Notes: generated by a model not told the origin, from the sequence alone. Shown: positions 27,234 through 35,051, numbered from the stretch's first letter. The stretch is DNA of 64,000 nucleotides from Paenibacillus silvisoli (GCF_030866765.1 NZ_CP133017.1:3206001-3270000); one strand, 5' to 3'. Program-made: numbers and translations.

Positions 27234-27309
27234 TTGCGTGCCGCACGCAATCTTTTGCGTTTGGCGGTTCAAAGCTTGCGCGTTGCGTCAGCCACTTCGG
27301 CTGTAAGAT
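27234..27309 (+). promoter_or_regulatory. activator-type promoter with phased TTGCG half-sites (ComA-like), operon B
   Basis: TTGCG at 27234, 27255 and 27276 (21-bp steps), -10 TAAGAT at 27304-27309, 28 bp after the last site. The first two form TTGCGT-N5-ACGCAA-N4-TTGCGT, with the same spacing as operon A. There is no -35 box. Transcription would start near 27316. Confidence 0.75.
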
Positions 27310-27354
27310 GAAATCAGCTGAAACAGCTCATGTTACAAGAACGGAGTGGTTACC

Positions 27355-27477
27355 GTGTTTGAATTCGATTGGTTGAACGGGTTAGGACTCGTCGGCACGC
27401 TCGGTCTGTCGTTGTGGTATACGGCGACGGCAGCGGGCGAAATCGCGCCGACCGACGAGGAGGCGCAACAGCCATGA
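27355..27477 (+). CDS. 40-aa hydrophobic peptide, translationally coupled to an ABC exporter
   Basis: GTG start at 27355, 8 nt after GGAG (27343-27346), stop TGA at 27475-27477 overlapping the exporter's ATG (ATGA). The peptide begins MFEFDWLNGLG, has a hydrophobic, Gly/Leu-rich core (residues ~6-27, one possible membrane helix) and ends in an acidic/Gln tail (TDEEAQQP). It has no Cys and no classical double-glycine leader site, though GLG and TAAG steps are present. It is the first ORF after the ComA-like promoter. It could be an exported signal, a bacteriocin-like or modified peptide, a small membrane subunit of the exporter, or simply a leader for coupling. I recognise no family. Confidence 0.6.
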   Translation: MFEFDWLNGLGLVGTLGLSLWYTATAAGEIAPTDEEAQQP

Positions 27478-29270
27478 GCGAGCTGCGCTTGTTCCTGCCG
27501 TATGCCCGCAAGCAACTGAAGCTCTACTTGCTTGGATTTGTCGGAAGCTTGTTTCGATTTCTCATTCCGCTGTCGGTGCCGCTGGTCATCAAATATTTGT
27601 TCGACGACCTGCTGCGCAACGATAGCTTGACTCGTTCGGATAAGGCTGGTCAGCTGCTGCTCCTGGCTGCGGTTCTGATCGGCGTCTTCTTCATAATTCG
27701 GGCGCCGATGGAATATGTCCGGCAATATTTCATGAATAAAGCCAACAACCGAATTATCGCGTCGCTCCGCAAGGATACGTTCGCCAAAGTGCATGCGCTG
27801 GACAGCAAGTATTTCGCCGACCATCGAAGCGGGGAAATCGGAACCCGGTTCTTTGACGATATCGAGAAAATACGGGGCTATATGACCGCGCTCTTCTCGA
27901 ATATTTGGATCGAGCTCGTCGTCTTGGCGTGCGTGGTCGGCGTCATGGTCACCTTGAACCTGGAGCTTGCGCTGCTTGCCGTTACGCTGGTCGGCATTCA
28001 ATTCGGACTGGCGCATGTGATGTCCCGCAAAGTGAAAGCAACGTCGCGGCAAATGATGAACTACAGGTCCGTGCTGAGCGGCTTCGTCTTCGAACGGATC
28101 CAAGGCGCGGTCTGGTCCAAGCTGTTTCAAACGGAAAAACGCGAAAGCGAGCAGCTCGACCGCCATCTTGAGCAATTCGAAAGCATTACCGACCGGCAGG
28201 CGGGCATTCAAGCGTTGTCGCTCGCTTCGGTCAATCTGCTGAGCGACATTACGCCGTTTCTGATCGTTGCCGTCGGCAGTTTGTTCGTCATCGACGGCGG
28301 ATTGACGCTCGGCAGCTTGATCGCCTTCTTTGCCTATGTGGATCGGATGCGCGGGCCGGTCGCTGCGCTCGTGCAAGCGATTCCGGTCATTGCGGAGGGG
28401 AGCATCGCGCTGCAGCGGATTTTCGATTTTATGGCGCTGCCGGTTGCCGTGAGCGATAAGGAAAACGCCGAGAAGCTGGAGCGATTCAAGGAAGCGATCG
28501 TATTCAACCGGGTTTCGTTCGGTTACAATGGCAAGGACAACGTGATTCACGAGCTCTCGTTCCGTCTGGAGCGCGGCAAAACGTATGCGTTCGTCGGCGA
28601 GAGCGGAGGCGGGAAAAGTACGATTATGCAGCTGCTTACCCGCATGTACGATGCGGATGACGGGGATATCCTGATTGATGGGACGCAAATTCATGTCTAT
28701 TCGCTAGCAAGCCTTCGGACTCAATTCGGCGTGGTCACGCAGGATAACTTTCTTTACAGCACGACGATTCTGGACAATATTCGGCTGGCCAAACCCGAAG
28801 CAAGCTCGGAAGAAGTGGAAACGGCTGCGAGGCAAGCTTTTATTCACGACTTCATCTTGTCGCTGCCGAACGGCTATGAAACCGAAGTAGGCGAAAGAGG
28901 CGTCAAGCTGTCCGGCGGACAGAAGCAGCGCATTGCGCTCGCCCGTGTGTTCCTGAAGGATCCCGCCATCGTCCTGCTGGATGAGGCGACGAGCGCACTG
29001 GATAACGAAAGTGAAAAGCTGGTCCAGGCTTCCATCGACGGACTGGCGCGCGGCAAAACGATCGTAATGATCGCCCACCGGCTGTCGACCGTTGTCCGCG
29101 CGGACCGTATATTCGTGCTTCGAAAAGGCCGCATTACCGAAAGCGGCAGTCATCGCGAGCTGCTTGAAGCGAACGGTTATTACCGCGAGCTGTATGAGAA
29201 GCAAAATGAAGGTGCTTCGGCGGTTGGGTCGGATTCGCATCAATCTTTTACAAGAAAGGCAGTCATTTAG
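27474..29270 (+). CDS. ABC exporter, fused permease and ATPase
   Basis: 598 aa. Six membrane helices (~20-320) and a nucleotide-binding domain (~345-580) with Walker A GESGGGKST, signature LSGGQKQRIALARV, Walker B VLLDEATSALD and the switch His in IAHRLST. This half-transporter would form a homodimer, as in MsbA/BmrA-type lipid, drug or peptide exporters. It has no peptidase C39 domain. ATG at 27474 has GAGGAGG 10 nt upstream; the reading from 27369 is out of phase with the peptide ORF and unsupported. A GNAT gene starts directly at its stop codon. Confidence 0.93.
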   Translation: MSELRLFLPYARKQLKLYLLGFVGSLFRFLIPLSVPLVIKYLFDDLLRNDSLTRSDKAGQLLLLAAVLIGVFFIIRAPMEYVRQYFMNKANNRIIASLRKDTFAKVHALDSKYFADHRSGEIGTRFFDDIEKIRGYMTALFSNIWIELVVLACVVGVMVTLNLELALLAVTLVGIQFGLAHVMSRKVKATSRQMMNYRSVLSGFVFERIQGAVWSKLFQTEKRESEQLDRHLEQFESITDRQAGIQALSLASVNLLSDITPFLIVAVGSLFVIDGGLTLGSLIAFFAYVDRMRGPVAALVQAIPVIAEGSIALQRIFDFMALPVAVSDKENAEKLERFKEAIVFNRVSFGYNGKDNVIHELSFRLERGKTYAFVGESGGGKSTIMQLLTRMYDADDGDILIDGTQIHVYSLASLRTQFGVVTQDNFLYSTTILDNIRLAKPEASSEEVETAARQAFIHDFILSLPNGYETEVGERGVKLSGGQKQRIALARVFLKDPAIVLLDEATSALDNESEKLVQASIDGLARGKTIVMIAHRLSTVVRADRIFVLRKGRITESGSHRELLEANGYYRELYEKQNEGASAVGSDSHQSFTRKAVI

Positions 29271-29816
29271 ATGAAGACGAATTACCCGATGCTGGAAACC
29301 GAAAGATTATATTTAAGAGAGCTTACGCTGGATGACGCTGATGCGGTGTATCTGCATTTTTCACATCCGGAAGTGACTCGATTCATGGATATCGAGGCGT
29401 GTCGGAATAGGAAGGAAGCGGAGGAGATCATCGCTTTCCACGTGGCAGATTCGGGCTGCCGGTACGGGATATTCAGCAAAGCGGCAAACGAGCTGATCGG
29501 GACTTGCGGCTATCATTGCTGGTCGACCGAGCAGGGGGTATCGAAAGCGGAGATTGGCTTCGATTTGTCGCCGAGCTATTGGGGAAAGGGCTATATGCAG
29601 GAAGCGATACGGCCGCTGCTGCAAGTAGGTTTCGGACTTATGAAGCTCGACATGATCGAGGCAACCTGCGATCCCGGAAATGTGCCCTCTCAGCGGCTGC
29701 TTACGAGGATGGGTTTTGTACACGTTGGCGTGACTGCGGATAATTTACTTATTGTACAAATAAGCGTTAAGGAAATGTGCGCTCTGACTAGTTCGTTTGC
29801 GGTGATCTTTTCATAG
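29271..29816 (+). CDS. GNAT family N-acetyltransferase (RimJ/RimL-like)
   Basis: 181 aa. N-terminus LETERLYLRELTLDDADAVY, then FDLSPSYWGKGYMQEAI (acetyl-CoA-binding beta4-alpha3 motif) and ATCDPGNVPSQRLLTRMGF, the pattern of RimJ/RimL/YdaF acetyltransferases that modify protein N-termini or small molecules. The start ATG lies immediately after the exporter's stop, so the genes are co-transcribed. In this position it could modify the exported compound or give self-protection; this is inference. Confidence 0.85.
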   Translation: MKTNYPMLETERLYLRELTLDDADAVYLHFSHPEVTRFMDIEACRNRKEAEEIIAFHVADSGCRYGIFSKAANELIGTCGYHCWSTEQGVSKAEIGFDLSPSYWGKGYMQEAIRPLLQVGFGLMKLDMIEATCDPGNVPSQRLLTRMGFVHVGVTADNLLIVQISVKEMCALTSSFAVIFS

Positions 29817-29845
29817 ATTACTATAAACGAAAGGGGTGCATGTGC

Positions 29846-31051
29846 TTGGCGAAAGTCGGCGTTGTCATGCCTGTTTACTACCAGGAAGAAAGCTATATCC
29901 GATTGGCCATTCAAACGGTACTCGACCAAAGCTATCGAAACTTCACTTTTCTAATCGTCATCGATGGTGCGCCTGATTTGCTTCCGTTGATACAGTCATG
30001 CATCGGCGGCGATCCCCGGGTAATGATCGTTTCATATCCGGTCAATCAGGGCGTCGCGTTCGCGCTGAATTACGGGTTCGAAATTTTAATGGATCAGGGC
30101 TACGAGTATTTGACTTGGGTATCGACGGATAACATCTACTATCGGCAGTTTCTCGCGACGCTCGTAAACACGATGGACCGCGCGGATCGCAAAGTAGGCA
30201 TCGTGTACAGCAGCTTCAACCAAATTTTCGAAAACGGCAAGCCTGCGCATACGACCGACTTTCTCCGCACGCTGCGCAGCTGGCAAAATCGTCCCAAGGA
30301 GGCGCTGCTGGACGGCTGCATCATCGGACCTGCCTTTATCCATCGCGCGGAGTACTGCCGTCTCGTCGACGGTTATCGGTTTAAATATATACAAGATTAC
30401 GATTACTGGCTGCGCATGACCGATATTTGCGACATTAAGTATGTACCGACCGAACTGATGGATTATCGGATCAACTCTCCATTCAGCCTGTCGACGCATA
30501 TTGCCAATGACGTCACGAAGCACCGTTTATGCTGGAATGAGGTTCATCGCGCGCATTATGAAACCAGGCAGCGGCGAGGCATGCCGATCTTGTTCAGCGC
30601 ATTGTTTGTCGTGAAGCCAGGCGAGGTGGCGCGTGCGCATAGTATGCTGGGCAACATTATCGACCAATATGAAACGAACTGCGAGATCATCGTCGTCAGT
30701 CTGACGACGCAGAAGGAAATCGAAGAGATCATTGAGCCGTTTCACGACCCTCGCGTGCGCATCTTGTATTATATCAATCATTCGATTAACTACGCCTTGA
30801 TGAAGGCGTTATGGCGGGCGAGGGCGGACTGGTGCATTGTATTCGACAGCGAGCATGCGCCGCCAGACCCTACCTTTACGCGCAGAATGAAAGAATCAAA
30901 CCTCATGGATGCGGGCAGGAACGCTTCGATTTCTCAAGTTACCGATAAAATGATCGCTTCGAACACGATTACGAACCTATATGAAACGATGACCGTTCGT
31001 TCGACGATGATCTCGTTCGTACAAGGTGCGCTGCAACATGCGTTGAACTAA
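29846..31051 (+). CDS. family 2 glycosyltransferase
   Basis: About 401 aa. GT-A fold start VGVVMPVYYQEESYIRLAIQTVL, SYRNFTFLIVIDGA and the DxD-like region YLTWVSTDN; a QDYDYWLRM segment supplies the usual ED-type catalytic area. A second, shorter domain (~265-360) again looks GT-like, with a VVSLTTQKEIEEI stretch. TTG at 29846 has AAGGGGTG 7 nt upstream; ATG at 29840 is possible. It follows the GNAT gene by ~30 bp with no terminator, so it is probably the last gene of the peptide/exporter operon. Its own terminator has been split by the IS element. Confidence 0.82.
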   Translation: MAKVGVVMPVYYQEESYIRLAIQTVLDQSYRNFTFLIVIDGAPDLLPLIQSCIGGDPRVMIVSYPVNQGVAFALNYGFEILMDQGYEYLTWVSTDNIYYRQFLATLVNTMDRADRKVGIVYSSFNQIFENGKPAHTTDFLRTLRSWQNRPKEALLDGCIIGPAFIHRAEYCRLVDGYRFKYIQDYDYWLRMTDICDIKYVPTELMDYRINSPFSLSTHIANDVTKHRLCWNEVHRAHYETRQRRGMPILFSALFVVKPGEVARAHSMLGNIIDQYETNCEIIVVSLTTQKEIEEIIEPFHDPRVRILYYINHSINYALMKALWRARADWCIVFDSEHAPPDPTFTRRMKESNLMDAGRNASISQVTDKMIASNTITNLYETMTVRSTMISFVQGALQHALN

Positions 31052-31061
31052 AAAGAGCCGA
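31050..31061 (+). terminator. left arm of a terminator split by the IS element
   Basis: AAAAAGAGCCGA here is the exact complement of TCGGCTCTTTTT at 32361-32372, beyond the IS. Without the IS and one TTA copy they form a 12-bp stem with TTA loop and T tail. Confidence 0.85.
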
Positions 31062-31146
31062 TTATGGTATTATCCCCTCATGGTTGACAACGAAAAAAGG
31101 CCATCTGTTAAGATGAGTTTTGACGTTGTTGACCGGAGGGGATTTT

Positions 31147-31455
31147 TTGTCTACAGAGAAACGAAAAAACAAGGTGTATTCAGAAGAGCTAAAAGCAGAA
31201 GCGGTAAGGTTGTATTTGGAGGAAGGTTTGAGCGCTAATCAAATTGCAGATCGATTTGAAATCCGAAGCAAGACTCAGGTGCAGCAGTGGATTAAAAAAC
31301 ATCTTGAAGGACCGAAGGAAGATATGCGAGGCAAAACGGCTTGGAGAAAAGGAAGACCAAAAACCCAATTCTCCAGCATTGAAGAGGAACTTGCATACAT
31401 CAAAGCGGAGAACGAATACCTAAAAAAGCGGTATCCAAATCTACACAAGGAGTGA
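31147..31455 (+). CDS. IS3-family transposase OrfA
   Basis: 102 aa. A helix-turn-helix of the transposase_8 type (EELKAEAVRLYLEEGLSANQ) binds the IS ends, and a C-terminal leucine-zipper-like region follows (EEELAYIKAENEYLKK). The TTG start is 6 nt after GGAGGG. The slippery A AAA AAG (31422-31428) near the end would shift ribosomes by -1 into the orfB frame, which is open from there, producing the full OrfAB transposase as in other IS3 members. Confidence 0.9.
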   Translation: MSTEKRKNKVYSEELKAEAVRLYLEEGLSANQIADRFEIRSKTQVQQWIKKHLEGPKEDMRGKTAWRKGRPKTQFSSIEEELAYIKAENEYLKKRYPNLHKE

Positions 31456-32318
31456 CGACAAAAGCAGCAAGATTCTCCATCATCCATGAAATGAGACAGA
31501 GCACTCCGTTACTACTGCTCTTTGAATTAGCCGAAGTTTCTAGGGCCGGTTACTATAAATGGTTGAAATCAGTCCATGTGAAACCACAGAAGCAAGAAGA
31601 TGAACTCTTGCTTAAGGAACACATTATGGCAATCCACCGCCAGCGCCCTTATTTAGGATACTTTCGTGTAGCGACTAGACTCCGAAAAGAAGGTTTCGTT
31701 GTCAATCATAAGCGCGTGTACCGACTGATGAAAGAGCTTGGTATTCGTTCGGTTATTCGCAAAAAACGAAGATTCTTTGGTAAACAGGCTTCCATTGTTC
31801 ATCCTAACCGTTTGGATCGCCAGTTCAACGCTGAGACGCCTCTAACGAAGCTTGTAACGGACATCACGTATCTTCGAGTTATGGATACGTTTTACTACCT
31901 TTCGGCCGTCCTGGATCTATTTAACAACGAGATCGTGGCCTGGCAGCTTTCCGCACGTAATGATCTGGACTTGGTAAACAGTACGTTGAAGCAGCTGCAT
32001 GAATCGTATGAAATATCTGGATGCATGCTCCATTCGGATCAAGGATTTCAATATACATCAAAGTCTTATAACAAAAAGTTGGAGCAATACGGCATCATTG
32101 GCAGTCACTCTCGAAGAGGAAATTGTCACGATAACGCTTGTATCGAATCCTTCTTTTCCCATTTAAAGACCGAAAGCATTTACCTTGAAAAGCCCTCGAA
32201 TTTCAAGGATCTTCAGCATGCCGTGACAGCCTATATCGCTGATTATAATCATCATAGATACCAGAAAAAACTAAACGACCGCTCCCCGGTTGAGTACCGG
32301 GAAGCAGTCGCTGCATAA
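31452..32318 (+). CDS. IS3-family transposase OrfB (integrase catalytic domain)
   Basis: 288 aa when read from the GTG at 31452 that overlaps the orfA stop (GTGA). An HTH_21 region comes first (HRQRPYLGYFRVATRLRKEG), then the DDE domain: first Asp in LVTDITYL, second in LHSDQGFQY, and Glu in ACIESFFSHLKTE, the spacing of the rve family. It is most likely made mainly as an OrfAB fusion by -1 frameshifting; independent initiation is possible because AAGGAG overlaps the start region. Confidence 0.92.
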   Translation: MTTKAARFSIIHEMRQSTPLLLLFELAEVSRAGYYKWLKSVHVKPQKQEDELLLKEHIMAIHRQRPYLGYFRVATRLRKEGFVVNHKRVYRLMKELGIRSVIRKKRRFFGKQASIVHPNRLDRQFNAETPLTKLVTDITYLRVMDTFYYLSAVLDLFNNEIVAWQLSARNDLDLVNSTLKQLHESYEISGCMLHSDQGFQYTSKSYNKKLEQYGIIGSHSRRGNCHDNACIESFFSHLKTESIYLEKPSNFKDLQHAVTAYIADYNHHRYQKKLNDRSPVEYREAVAA

Positions 32319-32360
32319 GAGCCTTTTATTGTTGTCTACTTGACGGGGTTATGACCATTA

Positions 32361-32377
32361 TCGGCTCTTTTTTTTAT
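32361..32377 (+). terminator. right arm and T tail of the split terminator
   Basis: TCGGCTCTTTTTTTT; partner arm at 31050-31061. Confidence 0.85.
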
Positions 32378-32444
32378 TGTCATAGAGTTGGGGAAATGTC
32401 ACAATACAGGTACGGTTTAACCAAAATAAGGGAGGAAATCTAAT

Positions 32445-32894
32445 ATGGATCAAATCGCAATGCCGACCGAAGCAAAGACAGAGCCAAAGCTGCGGAATCT
32501 ATCTTGTATTTATTTGCCGGCCAAACACCCGTATACAACCGCAAAATGGTACAGCGAGATTTTTGATCTGGAAGCAGCGGATTTTGCACCATTGGATCCT
32601 CATTCCGATCTCGTTGTACTCAACATCTCCAAGGATATTCCGGGCGGGGGAAGCATCTTCTTCGTTCAGTCGAATGATAAATTCTCGATGAATTTCAATA
32701 ATATCGAAGGCTATAACCACGCAATTCTGATGTTCCAGGTTCAAGATATTGAGCAGATCTATGAAAGGATGCTTGCTAAAGGCGTTGAGTTTGCTTCTAA
32801 TGGCATCAAGGATCGCGGCGGCTGTGGCAAAGAGATTGCATTCTATGATCCCGACGGCAGAAAAATCGAGATTAACGATTACGGCACGAGATAG
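32445..32894 (+). CDS. VOC (glyoxalase/dioxygenase) superfamily protein
   Basis: 149 aa. One vicinal-oxygen-chelate module: LRNLSCIYLPAKHPYTTAKWYSEIF, YNHAILMFQVQDIEQIYERM and the ending GKEIAFYDPDGRKIEINDY, where the last Glu and an earlier His usually bind a metal ion. Members include glyoxalase I, extradiol dioxygenases and bleomycin/fosfomycin resistance proteins; the exact reaction is not predictable. The start ATG has GGGAGG upstream. It converges tightly (8-bp gap) with the YmaF-like gene. Confidence 0.82.
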   Translation: MDQIAMPTEAKTEPKLRNLSCIYLPAKHPYTTAKWYSEIFDLEAADFAPLDPHSDLVVLNISKDIPGGGSIFFVQSNDKFSMNFNNIEGYNHAILMFQVQDIEQIYERMLAKGVEFASNGIKDRGGCGKEIAFYDPDGRKIEINDYGTR

Positions 32895-32902
32895 GCGCTC
32901 GA

Positions 32903-33298
32903 CTACATGTTAGTGACGTCAACGCCTGTTTGCCCGCTGTAGCGATGCGAATGCGGATTGCGGCCATTGACCGTCGTGGTGCCTTCGAAGCGATGGTAAT
33001 GTCCGCCGCTCGGAAGGGCGATCGCCGGACCCGTCGTTCCTTGAATCGTGTGGGTATGGCCTTGGCTTTCAAACGTAATCGTCGTGTAGTTGTGGACGTG
33101 AGGGACGCCGGTTGGTGCTGGAGCGGTCCAGTTAACGTACTGATGCGCATGTCCGTCATCCACGGTTGTAGTGCCGGAAAAGGAATGAATGTGATTTTGG
33201 CGGGGGCTGCCGTTCCATGATGTGATAAATAGCTTGTGGGCGTGCTGTGCATCGTTGTCACCGGAATCGAAAATAAAGCCGCTAATCGGGAGTTTCAT
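32903..33298 (-). CDS. YmaF family protein
   Basis: 131 aa, His-rich. Repeated HxH elements (QNHIHSF, DGHAHQY, VPHVHNY, QGHTHTI, GHYHRF, NPHSHRY) alternate with short beta-strand segments ending in SGTTTV/EGTTTV, the pattern of YmaF (PF12788-type). Roughly six repeats of ~20 residues suggest a beta-structure with many metal-binding sites, but no function is known. ATG at 33298 is 7 nt after GAGGAG; a longer reading from 33442 is unsupported. It probably belongs to the sporulation-associated gene set (inference). Confidence 0.82.
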   Translation of the reverse strand: MKLPISGFIFDSGDNDAQHAHKLFITSWNGSPRQNHIHSFSGTTTVDDGHAHQYVNWTAPAPTGVPHVHNYTTITFESQGHTHTIQGTTGPAIALPSGGHYHRFEGTTTVNGRNPHSHRYSGQTGVDVTNM

Positions 33299-33414
33299 GG
33301 ATAATCTCCTCTCATGAAGGTCGATATCTCGGGATAGTGTATGGCCGGGTATTTGGGGAATGGAACGGCATTTGCCTAAGAACAAATCGATATCAAGGAA
33401 GGAGCTGCAACGAT

Positions 33415-34230
33415 ATGGACGCCAAGCACGATTATAAAACATTGCGCCAGACGTTCAACCGAGCCGCTGATCTGTACCAGAAGGCGCGACCGGATTATCC
33501 GGATGAATTGTACGAGCAATTAATCCGGGCAGCTGAGTTAAAGCCCGGTGCTCGGCTGCTCGAAGTCGGGTGCGCGACGGGAAAAGCTACGCTGCCTCTA
33601 GCGCGGCGAGGGTTTTCGATCACCTGCATAGAGCTGGGAGCTGCGCTTGCCGCCGCCGCCCGTCGCAACCTTGCCGGATTGAACGTCGAAGTCATGGAAG
33701 GACGATTCGAGGAGTGGAAGCAGGAAGCGGAAACTGGTGCGGAGCGGGGATTTGATTTGGTGTACGCGGCGACGGCGTGGAGCTGGATCGATCCTCAGCT
33801 TCGATATCGTAAAGCATGGGAAGCTTTACGACCCGGCGGTTATCTTGCGTTCTGGAACGCGACGCATGTGTTTCCCGATGGCGGTGACCCATTTTTCGGC
33901 GAAATTCAAACCGTTTACGAGGAAATCGGGGAAGGGAAGCCGGAGGACATTCTTTGTCCGCGGCCGGGCGAATTGAGCGAACAGAAGGAAGAAATCGAGG
34001 GAAGCGGCCTGTTCGAGGTTGTGCATGTTGAGCATTTTGACTGGGAACGCATCTATAAGACGGAAGAGTATATTGATTTGCTGCGGACCTTCTCCGGGCA
34101 TATCTTGATGGAGGATTGGCAGCGGGACAAGCTGTTTAACGAGATTCGCCTACGCTTGAACGCGCGGCCCGATCAATCGGTTCGGCGCCACTGGGGTGCG
34201 GTGCTCCATATCGCTAGACGGATCGGTTAA
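33415..34230 (+). CDS. class I SAM-dependent methyltransferase
   Basis: 271 aa. Motif I is intact (ARLLEVGCATGKATLPLARRG), followed by ITCIELG (acidic residue for the SAM ribose), FDLVYAATAWSWIDP and LRPGGYLAFWN. The N-terminal FNRAADLYQKARPDYPDELY is typical of methyltransferase type 11/25 proteins that act on small molecules. ATG at 33415 follows AAGGAAGGAG. The next gene is 25 bp downstream, so the two may be co-transcribed. Confidence 0.86.
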   Translation: MDAKHDYKTLRQTFNRAADLYQKARPDYPDELYEQLIRAAELKPGARLLEVGCATGKATLPLARRGFSITCIELGAALAAAARRNLAGLNVEVMEGRFEEWKQEAETGAERGFDLVYAATAWSWIDPQLRYRKAWEALRPGGYLAFWNATHVFPDGGDPFFGEIQTVYEEIGEGKPEDILCPRPGELSEQKEEIEGSGLFEVVHVEHFDWERIYKTEEYIDLLRTFSGHILMEDWQRDKLFNEIRLRLNARPDQSVRRHWGAVLHIARRIG

Positions 34231-34255
34231 CTGAGCATGGAAAGGGGATGCTTCT

Positions 34256-34744
34256 ATGAAAATAGAACTTGTGGAAACGAGCGAATTGACTGCATTTGTC
34301 GGCGTGCGGGCGGTAAGCTTAATGAGCGACTTGGGCAGTGCGGCCGAGCGCGGATTTAACGAGCTTCTCCAGCGCAGGGACGAAATTCAGACGGTTAAAA
34401 ATCCTCACGTGACGTATGGGATTACGCCTCCGAATTACAAAGGGAACGATGGATTGCTTGATTTCTATTGCTGCTATGAAGTCGATCCGCTCATCAAGCT
34501 GCCTGCCGGCATGGTGCATATTCATTTGCTGCCTCGGCTGTATACGGCGACCCACTATAAGGGTCCCGCGAGCAAGAGCTATGAAGCGTATGACTTCACA
34601 TCGGGTTGGCTTCGGGAAAACGGCAATGAGTATGATGATGTTTCTTATTATTTGGAGAGATATGATGAGAAGACGCTGCGGGACAATGACGATGAGCGGA
34701 ATGAAGTTGTGATTTATTGTCCGGTGAGGAAGAAATTGGAATAG
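34256..34744 (+). CDS. GyrI-like / effector-binding domain protein
   Basis: 162 aa. MKIELVETSELTAFVGVRAVS, VTYGITPPNYKGN, a YCCYEVD strand and the C-terminal VVIYCPVRKKLE follow the GyrI-like fold, as in the protein at 6262 but only distantly similar. It has no DNA-binding domain. ATG follows AAAGGGGATG. It probably binds a small ligand; the methyltransferase upstream might share its substrate (inference). Confidence 0.75.
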   Translation: MKIELVETSELTAFVGVRAVSLMSDLGSAAERGFNELLQRRDEIQTVKNPHVTYGITPPNYKGNDGLLDFYCCYEVDPLIKLPAGMVHIHLLPRLYTATHYKGPASKSYEAYDFTSGWLRENGNEYDDVSYYLERYDEKTLRDNDDERNEVVIYCPVRKKLE

Positions 34745-34787
34745 TGTGCTTGAACTTGGAATGGTGTTCTACAATGCGCATTTTTAG

Positions 34788-34809
34788 TTACATAACTATA
34801 GTTATGTAA
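34788..34809. repeat. perfect 22-bp palindrome (possible orphan operator)
   Basis: TTACATAACTA followed directly by its exact reverse complement, no spacer. AT-rich, resembling operators of dimeric repressors, but no gene starts next to it. Confidence 0.55.
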
Positions 34810-34843
34810 ACCGAATGAATGTTCTGCCCTATAGAATTAATGA

Positions 34844-35051
34844 TTTGTACGAAAAATCGTACAATTGAATACATACGGAAGGTTGACAGGTGCGGATTAT
34901 ATGAAAAATCACACAAAAGAGCATAATCTGGCGTTTAAACTGCCTAGTTTGTATGAAATATCGTACAAATGACCTCGATTAGACGGGAAAATGGTGCGAG
35001 CTGTGTGAAAAATCACACAAAACCACTACACACGCAATTAAAAAGGCTTTC
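34844..35051. repeat. tandem intergenic repeat, two units with 104-bp period
   Basis: TTTGTACGA...TCGTACAA at 34844 recurs as TTTGTATGA...TCGTACAA at 34948. TGAAAAATCACACAAAA at 34902 recurs identically at 35006. Each unit thus carries two short palindromes. The parts between have diverged. Confidence 0.8.

Larger units (their letters stand above)
31065..32357 (+). mobile_element. IS3-family insertion sequence (IS150 group), complete
   Basis: 1293 bp, ending TGG...CCA. Imperfect ~27-bp terminal inverted repeats: the left TGGTATTATCCCC and the inverted right TGGTCATAACCCC continue to GACAAC on both sides. The flanking 3-bp target duplication is TTA (31062-31064 and 32358-32360). It encodes orfA and orfB in overlapping frames with an A6G slippery stretch (31422-31428). 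Both ORFs and both ends are intact, so it may still be able to move. Confidence 0.9.

Noticed and set aside
34844..35051. CRISPR or phage attachment site
   Set aside because: Two units only, each with internal palindromes, and no integrase or phage genes around.
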